Origin: Pseudomonadota bacterium
GTDB taxonomy: Bacteria > Pseudomonadota > Alphaproteobacteria > Rhizobiales > Devosiaceae
Assembly: GCA_023391095.1 (NCBI GenBank)
Contig: JAEWBN010000007.1
Location: 1-30,076, forward strand
DNA: 30,076 bases
Direction: 5' to 3'
Under the pieces are notes generated by a model, which saw only the letters and a program-made list of their open reading frames with translations, searched no databases and was not told the DNA's origin. Each line of letters opens with the position of its first letter. The stretch's first letter is position 1. Below are positions 21,679 through 29,876 of this stretch, piece by piece. Both the position numbers and the translations under genes were made by a program.

Positions 21679-24000
21679 ATGGGCGAGAAAGGCTGCGCGT
21701 TCTTGAGTTTGTTTGATCGTCCCTTGCTGGCGGGCTGGATGGCGCTTGTCATTCTGGCGGGATCCATCCCGGCCGGAATCGCGCCTGCGGTCGCGCAGGG
21801 GCTCGTTCCCGACAACTACTTCAATCAGCCGGTCGACCCCTCCGCTCCAACGGGCGTTGAGGCTGATGAACTGGTGTTTGATGCGCCTGCTAACACTATA
21901 ACGGCGCGCGGTAATGTGGTGCTGTCGGCCAGCGGCTATGTGCTGCGTGGCCAAAGCCTGATCTATGAACGCGGTGCGGGCAATCTGCGGCTCAGCGGCA
22001 ATGCCAGCGTCACCGATCCGGCAGGCAATGTAACGACTGCGCCCGAGATCGTCGTGACAGGCGGCATGAAGCAGGTGTTTCTGCAATCGCTCACTATTGC
22101 CGGTCACGATGGCTCGCGCATTACCGCAGACAACGCAGACTACGACCAAGCGGTGCAGACCGTCCTGGTCAACGCTAGCTATGCCCCTTGTGGCACGTGT
22201 ATCGACGAAAAGGGCCGCCGGATCGGTTGGTCGATGAGCGCAGCCAAGGTGACCTACAACGTCGCCGACAAGTCGGTGTCTCTTGAGCAGCCATCCTTGT
22301 CCTTGCTAGGCTTGCCCGTCGCGTGGCTGCCATATCTCTGGCTGCCCGATCTTTCCAACAGCGCACTCGACAATGTTTCATGGCCCAGCGTGGACTATTC
22401 CGACGAGACAGGCCTCAAGGTGGAATTGCCGGTTCGCGTCTACTCCAGTCGTTTCACCGATATCATTCTGACCCCCACTGCCCTCACGCGTCAGGGCTTC
22501 CTGTTGGGCGCCGAATGGATCCAGCGCTTTGACAGGGGCTCATTCCGCATCCGGGCTTCGGGGCTTTACCAGTTCGATCCCGCGGCGTTTACATTTCCTG
22601 ACGCACAGCAGGATTGGCGAGGGGCCATCCAGGCGTCGGCACGTTTCCAGCCGGTCGAGGACTGGGAGGTGGGAGGGTCCTATGCGGTTTTTTCCGATTT
22701 CGCCTATCTTGATGACTATCGCCAGCCCAGGGGGAACGCAGACGTCAACGAGCTTTACGGGCGGCATTTGACCTCTGACACTTTTCTCGACGCACGGCTG
22801 CAGCAGTTCAACCCATTGGGCAACTATTCCGAGATCGAAAGGGAACGACTGGGTGCTGTCTTGCCCTTCATTCGCTTCGAACGTCGGTTCAAGTTACCCG
22901 ATGGAGGCGGGCAGTTCGACATCGAGAGCCGCCTCCTCGGCGTATATCGTGCTCGTGACAGTCAGGGCGTGATCAACGGCGTGTCCTATCAGCATGGCTA
23001 TGCAGGGCAGCGCGTCCATGGCATGGCCCAGGCCAGCTGGCAAAACCAGATCATTGCCGGCGGTGCGGTGGTGACGCCATTTGCCGGGCTGCGGGTCGAC
23101 GGCGCTTATTATGATGGCGGGAGCGCGGTGGTGGGTGCGCCGGCGGCTGGCGAACTGTTTGGCGCTACGCCAATCGCTGCGCTGGACGTGCGGTACCCGA
23201 TGGCGGCGCGCAGCCCCGGCATTACCCATATCGTCGAACCCATCGCCCAGCTCGTTTACCGCGGCGCCTCCAGCACGGCTCCCGGCATTACCAACGAAGA
23301 TAGCCAGAGCGTGGTGTTCGGCGACACCAATCTGTTCAGCTACAACCGTTTCACCGGCATAGACCGACAGGAAACCGGACTGCGGCTCAATGTTGGCGGT
23401 CGCTATCTTGCCAATTTCGACGACGGCAATTTCGTTGAGTTGACTGCGGGGCAATCCTTCCAGCTCGCTGGGACCAATGCATTCACCCAGCCTGATGTCA
23501 CCTATGCCGGGACCGGGTCAGGCCTCGACGCGGATGCGTCCCACACCGTCCTGGGCGTCTACGGCTCGCTGATGGACTCGGTGACGATGGGCGGCAAGCT
23601 GCAGATCGACACGGCCAGCTTCGAGATTGCACGCGCTGGCCTGGGGGTACGCTACGCTCAGGATGATTGGTCCGGCGCGCTCTTTTACCGTTACGCCGCA
23701 GCGACGCCGGCGCTGGGCAATCCGAAAGCGCTGCACGAAATCGGAGTGGAAGGGAAAATGCCGGTGGCCGACTATTGGTCGGTGTCGAGCAGCCTTTATT
23801 GGGATCTCGCGGCTGGCCAATGGCTTCAGGTTGGCGGTGGGCTCGACTACGACGATGGCTATCTCAATATCGGCGCATCAGCAACCAGGAATGGCCCCAC
23901 CCACTCCACGCCCGACGAAACACGCTTCATGGCCACGTTCCGGATCAAGTCTCCGGCCGGTTTCAATCTTGGCTATGCCGGACCTTTGGGGGGACAATGA
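21679..24000 (+). CDS. LptD-like outer-membrane LPS assembly protein
   Basis: LptD is the outer-membrane barrel that inserts LPS into the outer leaflet. From the ATG at 21679 the protein has 773 residues; an ATG at 21646 and a TTG at 21703 are alternatives. A signal peptide core (PLLAGWMALVILAGSIPAG) ends near PAVAQ. An LptA-like jellyroll segment follows: ADELVFDAPANTITARGNV, SLIYERGAGNLRLSGNASV. Then come NASYAPCGTC (Cys171, Cys174), the LptD pattern LLGLPVAWLPYLWLPD, DIILTPTALTRQGFLLGAEW, and many amphipathic barrel strands to the C-terminus. It overlaps the lptE-like gene by four bases. The surroundings are not those usual for lptD, and the sequence looks divergent. Confidence 0.75.
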   Translation: MGEKGCAFLSLFDRPLLAGWMALVILAGSIPAGIAPAVAQGLVPDNYFNQPVDPSAPTGVEADELVFDAPANTITARGNVVLSASGYVLRGQSLIYERGAGNLRLSGNASVTDPAGNVTTAPEIVVTGGMKQVFLQSLTIAGHDGSRITADNADYDQAVQTVLVNASYAPCGTCIDEKGRRIGWSMSAAKVTYNVADKSVSLEQPSLSLLGLPVAWLPYLWLPDLSNSALDNVSWPSVDYSDETGLKVELPVRVYSSRFTDIILTPTALTRQGFLLGAEWIQRFDRGSFRIRASGLYQFDPAAFTFPDAQQDWRGAIQASARFQPVEDWEVGGSYAVFSDFAYLDDYRQPRGNADVNELYGRHLTSDTFLDARLQQFNPLGNYSEIERERLGAVLPFIRFERRFKLPDGGGQFDIESRLLGVYRARDSQGVINGVSYQHGYAGQRVHGMAQASWQNQIIAGGAVVTPFAGLRVDGAYYDGGSAVVGAPAAGELFGATPIAALDVRYPMAARSPGITHIVEPIAQLVYRGASSTAPGITNEDSQSVVFGDTNLFSYNRFTGIDRQETGLRLNVGGRYLANFDDGNFVELTAGQSFQLAGTNAFTQPDVTYAGTGSGLDADASHTVLGVYGSLMDSVTMGGKLQIDTASFEIARAGLGVRYAQDDWSGALFYRYAAATPALGNPKALHEIGVEGKMPVADYWSVSSSLYWDLAAGQWLQVGGGLDYDDGYLNIGASATRNGPTHSTPDETRFMATFRIKSPAGFNLGYAGPLGGQ

Positions 24001-24494
24001 GACGCGGACGCTTCGTTGCACTTCTGTTTGCTGGCGCCGTATCGCTCGGTCTTGCCGGTTGCACCAGCTTCTCGCCGGTCTACGGGGACATGGCTGGCGC
24101 ACAGGCGCAGAATATTCGTTTCAACTTCGCCCCACCCAGCGGGCGGCTTAGCCAGATTGTCGCCCAACGGCTGGGTGTGACTTTTTCGCAGGTCGCCGGG
24201 CCTGACGATCCGGTCCTGACAATCACGGCGTCCAAGGTCGGCCAGCCTGGCGTTCTTTCCGATGCCTTTGATGCGCGTAAGCCCCTGTCGATCCGTGTCC
24301 AAGCCACGGTGACCATTCGCAAGGGTGACGAAGTTCTTTTCGAGGCCAGGCGGTTTGCCGACACGTCCTACCAGAGCCTGGGGCAGCTTCTGGCCCAGAA
24401 CACCGCGGCAACAGCGGCAGAGGAGGCGGCAGCGCGCAGTGTCGCTGAGTCCTTGCGCCTGGCCATTTTGGCAGGGTACCGGCCTGCGCCATAA
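23997..24494 (+). CDS. LptE-like lipoprotein
   Basis: This 165-residue protein starts at an ATG overlapping the upstream TGA (ATGA), with a G-rich ribosome binding site. The lipobox LAGC places the lipidated Cys at 22, directly followed by TSFSPVYG, like the CxxRPLYG start of alphaproteobacterial LptE. The body (NIRFNFAPPSGRLSQIVAQR, VLTITASKVG, IRVQATVTIRKGDEVLFEAR, then Ala-rich helix with AARSVAESLRLAILAGYRP) fits the LptE alpha/beta fold. LptE plugs the LptD barrel. The call rests on pattern and on the adjacent lptD-like gene; no search was run. Confidence 0.65.
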   Translation: MRRGRFVALLFAGAVSLGLAGCTSFSPVYGDMAGAQAQNIRFNFAPPSGRLSQIVAQRLGVTFSQVAGPDDPVLTITASKVGQPGVLSDAFDARKPLSIRVQATVTIRKGDEVLFEARRFADTSYQSLGQLLAQNTAATAAEEAAARSVAESLRLAILAGYRPAP

Positions 24495-24589
24495 GCGCTG
24501 TTCCACAATCGGCAACACTGCGTGTCGGAGCCGGTGGATTGCCGGTGCGGTCGGGTTCGCCCATATGAGGTGCAACCGAGGAGTTTGCC

Positions 24590-25189
24590 ATGGTCGCCTA
24601 TCAGTTCCGCGAAGCCGCGGGTGCAACGGATACATCGCCGCTGATTTTCTTGTTCCATGGGACCGGGGGCGACGAAAGCCAGTTCTTCGATCTGGCCGGG
24701 CAACTACTGCCGGGCGCGCGCCGGGTTGCGCCGCGTGGGGATGTCAGCGAGCACGGGGCGCTGCGCTATTTTCGCCGCACAGGTGAGGGCGTCTATGACA
24801 TGGACGATCTGGCCCTGCGTACTTCGGCCATGGCTGACTTCGTGCGGGAGAGGATTGGCGCGAGCCGCCCGGAGCGCGTCATTGGCCTGGGCTATTCGAA
24901 CGGCGCCAACATCCTGGCCTCTGTGCAGTTCTCGGCGCCTCAGCTGTTCGACGCCAGTGTTCTCATGCACCCGCTCATCCCCTTTGAGCCAGCGCCCGCT
25001 GATTTTACCGGCAGAAAGGTGCTTGTGACCGCCGGACGCGGCGACCCCATCGCTCCGGCAAGCGCGAGCGAACGGCTGGTTCGCTATTTCCAGGACAACG
25101 GCGCCGAAGCGACGGTTGCCTGGCACCCCGGCGGGCACGAGATCCGGCAGGAAGAGCTGCAGGCGATCCAGGCTTTTCTCGCCCAGTAG
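24590..25189 (+). CDS. Alpha/beta hydrolase, phospholipase/carboxylesterase type
   Basis: This 199-residue cytosolic protein starts at an ATG about six bases after GAGGAG. It has the oxyanion segment LIFLFHGTGGDESQF, the nucleophile Ser103 in GLGYSNGANILAS, a likely acid in TAGRGDPIAP and the catalytic His in HPGGHEIRQEE. This matches the short YpfH/MhqD-like carboxylesterase group. The substrate is unknown. No dioxygenase partner is adjacent, so a role in quinone or aromatic tolerance is not supported by context. Confidence 0.82.
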   Translation: MVAYQFREAAGATDTSPLIFLFHGTGGDESQFFDLAGQLLPGARRVAPRGDVSEHGALRYFRRTGEGVYDMDDLALRTSAMADFVRERIGASRPERVIGLGYSNGANILASVQFSAPQLFDASVLMHPLIPFEPAPADFTGRKVLVTAGRGDPIAPASASERLVRYFQDNGAEATVAWHPGGHEIRQEELQAIQAFLAQ

Positions 25190-25305
25190 CTCTGACCAGG
25201 TCTCTCCAGAATTCGCGAGCCGTTTCGGGCATATGTCCGTTCTGACTGACGCCATGACTTTGGCGTCTATCGGCTTTAGGATGACCCGAAAAGAGGAGAG
25301 ACAAT

Positions 25306-26352
25306 ATGCGCCTTCTGCTGCTCGTCGTAGCCGTGGCCGGCTTGGGAGCCCTGCCGGGTTTGCCTGCGCAGGCCGCCAGTTTCGATTGCGCCAAGTCGAC
25401 GACGCCTTTTGAAACGGCGATCTGCGGGAGTGATGAGCTTTCCCGGGCCGACGACAGGCTCTCCAAGACCTATGCGACGGCGGTGGGCGGGCTTTCCGAT
25501 GGCGTGCTTTCCGAAATGCGCCAGGGCCAGCGCGATTGGCTGGCATTTGCCCAGCGCGTCTGCACACGCGACGCGCGCCCGCTGGCTTCGGGGGCCTATG
25601 ACCAGCGCGGCATCGACTGTCTTGTCGATGTCTTCAATTCCCGCAGCGAAGTGCTGGAAATGAGCCGTATGATGTCGGGCCTGCGGTTCTATCCGGTCTC
25701 GCGCTATGCGGCTGCGCCCGATCCGTATGAAGCGAACAATCCGGATTCAAACTGGCCGGTTTCCAAGCAGGAACTGAGCGTCGTCCAGATCGATGGCGAC
25801 GCGGAATTCGTGAAGAGCTTCAATGCCCTAGTGCGAGAGGAGGCTCACTTCGACGCGCCGACGGACGCGGGTACTGATGCCGATGGCGACGAGGACGCCA
25901 GCAGCGACAGCGTTAATTCCATCGGGGTCAAGGAACTTGCCGGCACCGGCAGAATCACCCTGGTGGTCGAGACATACTGGTATGGCCACGGCGCTGCCCA
26001 TGGCAATTGGGGCATCAGCTACCGCCACTTCCTGCGCGAGGAAGGCCGCTGGCTCACGGCATCGGACGTCTTTGCCGGCAAGGGATGGCAAAAAGCCCTG
26101 CTCGATCTGACGGTTACGGCGCTGCGGGATGAGCATGGCGACATGCTGATGCTGGAGGATACGAGCTTTATTGCCGATGTCGTTACCGACCCCGTGCGGT
26201 GGGATCTCTCGGACCCCTATGGACTGGTGATCCAATTCCAGCCCTACGAGGTGGCAGCCTATGCCTATGGTGCGCCCACAGCGCGCGTCAGCTGGGAGGC
26301 CCTGACCGACTATCTGGCCGAAGGCGCCGACAGGGTCCGGTATGGCTGGTAG
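25306..26352 (+). CDS. Exported protein with LprI-like and DUF3298-like (RsiV-type) domains
   Basis: This 348-residue protein starts at an ATG after GAGGAG. The signal peptide is cut near PAQA-ASFD. Residues about 25-115 fit the LprI domain: FDCAKSTTPFETAICGSDEL, then RQGQRDWLAFAQRVC, with Cys28, Cys40, Cys86 and Cys105. LprI of Mycobacterium inhibits lysozyme. Residues about 145-345 look like DUF3298, with YWYGHGAAHGN, FLREEGRWLTASDVF and FQPYEVAAYAYGAP. Between them is an acidic Asp-rich stretch (TDADGDEDASSDS). A periplasmic role is predicted; lysozyme inhibition here is inference. It converges with the GNAT gene, two bases apart. Confidence 0.75.
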   Translation: MRLLLLVVAVAGLGALPGLPAQAASFDCAKSTTPFETAICGSDELSRADDRLSKTYATAVGGLSDGVLSEMRQGQRDWLAFAQRVCTRDARPLASGAYDQRGIDCLVDVFNSRSEVLEMSRMMSGLRFYPVSRYAAAPDPYEANNPDSNWPVSKQELSVVQIDGDAEFVKSFNALVREEAHFDAPTDAGTDADGDEDASSDSVNSIGVKELAGTGRITLVVETYWYGHGAAHGNWGISYRHFLREEGRWLTASDVFAGKGWQKALLDLTVTALRDEHGDMLMLEDTSFIADVVTDPVRWDLSDPYGLVIQFQPYEVAAYAYGAPTARVSWEALTDYLAEGADRVRYGW

Positions 26353-26354
26353 GC

Positions 26355-26651
26355 TCAGGCCAGAAGGTCGTTCCATTCGGGATGGCGGCGGAACTGGACC
26401 ACGACATAGGGGCATACGGGCCTGATCTTAAAGCCTTTTTCACGAGCGTCGGCAATCGAAGCCTTGACCAGCTGCAGGGCAATGCCCCGGCCTTCATATT
26501 CAGGTGGCACGCCGGTGTGGTCGATGATCATGGGGCCATCGCCGTCCTTGCGGTAGGTCATTTCGGCTTCGGCGCCCGGCGCAAGGTGGATGACATAGCG
26601 GCCGCGGGTGGGGCCTTGCTCGTGGTGGACGGTGTAGGTGCCATCGGCCAT
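26355..26651 (-). CDS. GNAT-like N-acetyltransferase (YidJ/NATD1 type)
   Basis: This 98-residue protein starts at an ATG about eight bases after AAGGA on the minus strand. The small GNAT fold is visible as AEMTYRKDGDGPMIIDHTGV, then VPPEYEGRGIALQLVKASI, where EGRGIA is the acetyl-CoA pyrophosphate loop, and KIRPVCPYVVVQFRRHPEW at the end. This fits the short stand-alone acetyltransferase-like family (PF14542). The substrate is unknown. It follows the TPR-protein gene by 18 bases on the same strand, a likely two-gene operon. Confidence 0.85.
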   Translation of the reverse strand: MADGTYTVHHEQGPTRGRYVIHLAPGAEAEMTYRKDGDGPMIIDHTGVPPEYEGRGIALQLVKASIADAREKGFKIRPVCPYVVVQFRRHPEWNDLLA

Positions 26652-26669
26652 GGTCTTTTCCTTTTCTAA

Positions 26670-27239
26670 TCAGCTGCGCAGGGGGGCTGGACCCAGTTCG
26701 GGGAAGAGGCTGCGTTCGGGGAGGAACGGATGGATGTCGAGCGCCTGCTTGATCGCCTCGAGCGCTTCGTCCGTCCTGCCCTGGGTGTGGAAAATCAGCG
26801 CGCGACCAGCCAGCGCGCCGAAGTGGCGGGGCTCGCGCCGAAGCGTCTCGTCAATATCGCCGAGCGCCGCGTCATAGTCGCCGCGCATGAAGTGGGCGGT
26901 GGCGCGCAGGTTCCAACCCTCTGCAAAATCTGGATAATCGGCGACGAGTGCGTCGATGAGGGGGAGCTGGCTCGACGGTCCGGCAAAGCCGCCGCCGGTG
27001 ATAATGGCCTCGACGCGGGCCGCCAGAACCGGGTCTTCGGGCGTGATCCAAAGGCGCCAGATGCTGTCGGCGACGCGCCGGGCCTCGGCCTCGCTGGAGG
27101 CGGCGGCGAGGTCCGCAAAGTGCCCGTCAAGCGTGGCGGACTGGGCGGCACTCCTGGTGAATTCACCGGCAAAAAGGGCCGGTGCGGGCTGAAGAACCAG
27201 CAGCAAGACGGCAAGGGCGATGCGGGGCAGAATGCGCAT
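26670..27239 (-). CDS. Exported TPR-repeat protein
   Basis: From the ATG at 27239 the protein has 189 residues. The longer frame to 27284 adds residues before a good signal peptide (RILPRIALAVLLLVLQPAPA). Residues about 105-180 contain two tetratricopeptide repeats: AEGWNLRATAHFMRGDYDAA and HFGALAGRALIFHTQGRTDE. This suggests a periplasmic protein-protein interaction role. The partner is unknown. No clear ribosome binding site is seen. It is divergent from the RidA-family gene across 117 bases. Confidence 0.72.
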   Translation of the reverse strand: MRILPRIALAVLLLVLQPAPALFAGEFTRSAAQSATLDGHFADLAAASSEAEARRVADSIWRLWITPEDPVLAARVEAIITGGGFAGPSSQLPLIDALVADYPDFAEGWNLRATAHFMRGDYDAALGDIDETLRREPRHFGALAGRALIFHTQGRTDEALEAIKQALDIHPFLPERSLFPELGPAPLRS

Positions 27240-27356
27240 TGGGTGAGTGTGCGCCTTTGACATCTGGTGCGCAAGCATGGGCAATTGGTTGGCAGACTGT
27301 TAACGCCGACCACCGCACAAAGTGGCTTCACGTCACGCAAACGATGGCTAATGCTC

Positions 27357-27755
27357 ATGAGCGATATTGTTCACCACATGATCTCTTCCGGTCCGCGTCC
27401 GGTTGCCCCGTTCAGCCATGCGGTGGAGACCGATGGCTGGGTGTTCGTCACCGGGCAGATGCCGACCGATCCCGACGCACCCGACGCGCCGCTGCCCGAT
27501 GGGATCGAGGCGCAGACGCAGCGCGTGGTCGAGAACCTCAAAATCGTGCTCGGGGGGATCGGGCTGGGTCTGGAGCATGTGACCATGGCGCGGATCTATC
27601 TCACCCAGTTCGAGAGAGACTATGCCGCGCTCAATGCACTCTGGCCCACTTTCTTCGAGACGGGGAAATTGCCGGCGCGCACGACCGTGGGCGTGACGGC
27701 ACTGGCGGTGGGGGCTCTGGTAGAGATCGATCTGGTGGCCAAGCGGCCGGGGTAG
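27357..27755 (+). CDS. RidA family (YjgF/YER057c) enamine/imine deaminase
   Basis: RidA proteins hydrolyse reactive enamines/imines formed by PLP enzymes. I chose the ATG at 27357, giving 132 residues starting MSDIVHHMISSGPRPVAPFS, typical of the family; ATG at 27351 is also possible. The fold is complete: WVFVTGQMP, VVENLKIVLGGIG, ARIYLTQFERDY and the end motif KLPARTTVGVTALAVGALVE. Arg108 and Glu123 correspond to the conserved substrate-binding Arg105 and Glu120 of RidA. The ribosome binding site is weak. The downstream region holds a repeat element and a strong palindrome. Confidence 0.88.
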   Translation: MSDIVHHMISSGPRPVAPFSHAVETDGWVFVTGQMPTDPDAPDAPLPDGIEAQTQRVVENLKIVLGGIGLGLEHVTMARIYLTQFERDYAALNALWPTFFETGKLPARTTVGVTALAVGALVEIDLVAKRPG

Positions 27756-27771
27756 GGGGCATCGGCAGGCT

Positions 27772-27848
27772 CGATGCAACACCCTCCCCTTGACGGGGAG
27801 GGCAGGGGAGGGGTGGTCACGGCGGAGATCGGTTTTGGCACCCCCTCC
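27772..27848. repeat. Intergenic repeat, copy 1 (palindromic CCCTCCCC/GGGGAGGG)
   Basis: This starts 16 bases after the RidA-family stop. Its first 31 bases (27772-27802) match 29877-29907 at all but two positions. They contain a hairpin CCCTCCCC-TTGAC-GGGGAGGG. The two copies also share the end TTTGGCACCCCCTCC (here 27834-27848). Confidence 0.7.
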
Positions 27849-27921
27849 TAACTTTGCTACGGCCCCGGGCGGGCCTAGCGTCGCTTGCCATTCGAGCATA
27901 GCTCTCATGGCCTTCTTCCCT

Positions 27922-27946
27922 CAAAACGCTCCACCGGAGCGTTTTG
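27922..27946. terminator. Perfect 11-bp palindrome between convergent genes
   Basis: CAAAACGCTCC (27922-27932), loop ACC, then GGAGCGTTTTG (27936-27946). The TTTT at the end of each arm makes it a plausible bidirectional terminator for the RidA-family gene and nadA. It also resembles short palindromes common between genes in Hyphomicrobiales. Confidence 0.55.
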
Positions 27947-28021
27947 GCCTCCGGCCGGGTCGAAGCCCCGTCCAGGGGGAGGTGGGCATCGAGGACGCTT
28001 ACTGTCCGTTAAATCCTGAAG

Positions 28022-29089
28022 TTAGTCCCGCTTCTTCGACATCTCGATCATGCGTTCGACGGCCTGGCGGGCGGGCCCGATGATGTCTTCGGAGATGGTC
28101 ACTTCCTCGGTCATGGTGTGGAGCGACCAGAGGACGTTTTCGAGATTGATGCGCTTCATGTGCGGGCAGATGTTGCAGCCGCGCAGGAAATCGACGCCCG
28201 TGGTTTCGGACGCGACATTGTCGGACATGGAGCATTCGGTGACCATGACCACGCGCGGGGGCTTGGTGGTCTTGACCCAGTCGATCATGGCGGCAGTGGA
28301 GCCGGCGAAATCAACCGCATCGATCACTTCGGGCGGACATTCGGGATGGGCGATGATCTTGGCCGTGGGATAGGCGTGGCGCAGCTCGGAAATGTCTTCG
28401 GCCGTGAAGGTCTCGTGCACTTCGCAGGCGCCGGCCCAGGTGATGACCTTCTTGCCGGTCTTTTTGGCCGTGTTCTGCGCCAGATACTGGTCGGGGATCA
28501 TGATGACCGTGTCGCCCTCGACGCGGTTGACGATGTCGAGCGCGTTGGAGGAGGTGCAGCACACGTCGGTGACGGCCTTCACGGCGGCCGAGGTGTTCAC
28601 ATAGGTGACGACGGGTACACCGGGATATTTGGCGCGCATGGCCATAACGTCCTCGGCGGTGATGCTTTCGGAGAGAGAACAGCCCGCCCGGCTATCGGGA
28701 ATGAGGACCGTCTTGCCGGGGTTCAGCATCTTGGACGTTTCGGCCATGAAGTGCACGCCACACTGGACGATGACCGATTGAGTGACTTTGGTGGCCTCGA
28801 TGGCCAGCTGCAGGCTGTCGCCCACCACATCGGCAACGCCGTGATAAATCTGCGGCGTCTGGTAATTATGCGCCAGGATAACCGCGTCCTTTTCCTTCTT
28901 GAGCCGGTTGATCTGGAAAATCAGCGGCGCATAGAAGGCCCATTCGACCTCCGGGATCTTGCCGCGGACCCGGTCGAACACCTTGTCGGTGGCCCGTGCA
29001 ATGGCAGGCGAAAACTTGAGATCAAAGCTTTCGGCCAGAATGGCGCGCGCTTCGGCAAGCGGGGTCAAGGCGTTGATTGTCTGAACCAT
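28022..29089 (-). CDS. nadA: Quinolinate synthase A
   Basis: NadA condenses iminoaspartate with dihydroxyacetone phosphate to quinolinate for de novo NAD synthesis and carries a [4Fe-4S] cluster. The 355-residue protein starts at an ATG five bases after GGAGG on the minus strand. Motifs are AVILAHNYQTPQIY, VADVVGDSLQLA, IVQCGVHFMAETSKMLNP (Cys110), CTSSNA, WAGACEVHETF (Cys222), TECSMSDN and GCNICPHMKRI (Cys305, Cys308). Cys110, Cys222 and one of the last pair are the likely cluster ligands. nadB and nadC are not adjacent; both neighbours are on the other strand, so the gene appears monocistronic. Confidence 0.95.
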   Translation of the reverse strand: MVQTINALTPLAEARAILAESFDLKFSPAIARATDKVFDRVRGKIPEVEWAFYAPLIFQINRLKKEKDAVILAHNYQTPQIYHGVADVVGDSLQLAIEATKVTQSVIVQCGVHFMAETSKMLNPGKTVLIPDSRAGCSLSESITAEDVMAMRAKYPGVPVVTYVNTSAAVKAVTDVCCTSSNALDIVNRVEGDTVIMIPDQYLAQNTAKKTGKKVITWAGACEVHETFTAEDISELRHAYPTAKIIAHPECPPEVIDAVDFAGSTAAMIDWVKTTKPPRVVMVTECSMSDNVASETTGVDFLRGCNICPHMKRINLENVLWSLHTMTEEVTISEDIIGPARQAVERMIEMSKKRD

Positions 29090-29215
29090 TGGGTCCTCCC
29101 CGCTTCGGTGCCGGGAACCTAGGGATTTTCGCCTTTCATTTCAATGAATGGCCTTGCAGGATTTTTCCCCTGCGCCTAACGCTTGGGCACATTCTGCCAG
29201 CCGAGGACAGTATTC

Positions 29216-29851
29216 ATGCCGCAGGACGCCAACGCCATCCGTTCCATTCTCTCGCTTGCCCCGGTTGTTCCGGTGATCATTCTCGACGATGTGGCGCAGG
29301 CCCAGCCGCTTGCCGAGGCGCTGGTGGCCGGTGGCCTGCCCGTGCTGGAAGTCACCCTGCGCACACCCAACGCCCTGCGCGTGATGGAAGAGATGGCCAA
29401 GGTCAAGGGCGCCATCGTCGGCTCGGGAACGGTGCGAAACGGCGCCCATATGAAGTCCAGCGTGGACGCCGGTTGCCAGTTCATGGTGTCGCCGGGCGCC
29501 TCGCCGCGGCTGCTCGATGCTGCCGAAGACGTCTCCATTCCGCTCCTGCCCGGTATCGGGACCCCGACCGAGGCCATGGCTGCGGTAGAGCGCGGTTATT
29601 CCTTCCTCAAGTTCTTCCCGGCCGAAGCCATGGGCGGCGCCCCTGTTCTCAAGGCCTTTGCCTCCCCGCTTGCTGACATCACCTTCTGCCCCACCGGCGG
29701 CATCGACCAGGAAAAGGCCAAGGGTTATCTCGCCCTGCCCAACGTGATCTGTGTCGGCGGCTCCTGGATCATGCCGGGGGATGCACTGGCATCGGGCGAC
29801 TTCGCGCGTATCGAAGCGCTGGCCCGCGAAGCGAGCGCGCTGCGGGGGTAG
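29216..29851 (+). CDS. eda: KDPG/KHG aldolase (2-dehydro-3-deoxy-phosphogluconate aldolase)
   Basis: The enzyme splits KDPG into pyruvate and glyceraldehyde-3-phosphate, the last step of the Entner-Doudoroff pathway. From the ATG at 29216 (GAGG about nine bases upstream) it has 211 residues. The active site is intact: Glu45 and Arg49 in LEVTLRTP, the Schiff-base Lys132 in FLKFFPAEAMGG and Thr160 in CPTGG. These correspond to E. coli Eda Glu45, Arg49, Lys133 and Thr161. edd and zwf are not in the window. It is divergent from nadA with 126 bases between starts. Confidence 0.94.
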   Translation: MPQDANAIRSILSLAPVVPVIILDDVAQAQPLAEALVAGGLPVLEVTLRTPNALRVMEEMAKVKGAIVGSGTVRNGAHMKSSVDAGCQFMVSPGASPRLLDAAEDVSIPLLPGIGTPTEAMAAVERGYSFLKFFPAEAMGGAPVLKAFASPLADITFCPTGGIDQEKAKGYLALPNVICVGGSWIMPGDALASGDFARIEALAREASALRG

Positions 29852-29876
29852 GTTTTACTGGCCCGTTCGGAAAACG

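Larger units (their letters stand above)
27756..28021. other. Repeat-rich gap between ridA-like gene and nadA
   Basis: These 266 bases lie between two convergent genes and contain no gene. They hold one copy of a direct repeat (27772-27848), a perfect 11-bp palindrome (27922-27946), and C- and G-rich tracts such as CCCCGTCCAGGGGGAGG near 27968-27984. Confidence 0.55.

Noticed and set aside
27772..27984. CRISPR array or transposon ends in the ridA-nadA gap
   Set aside because: There are no regularly spaced identical repeats and no transposase; the elements are single hairpin repeats.
28118..29122. A 334-residue frame antisense to nadA
   Set aside because: nadA motifs are complete on the minus strand; the mirror frame has repeated Gly/His/Asp patterns typical of shadows.
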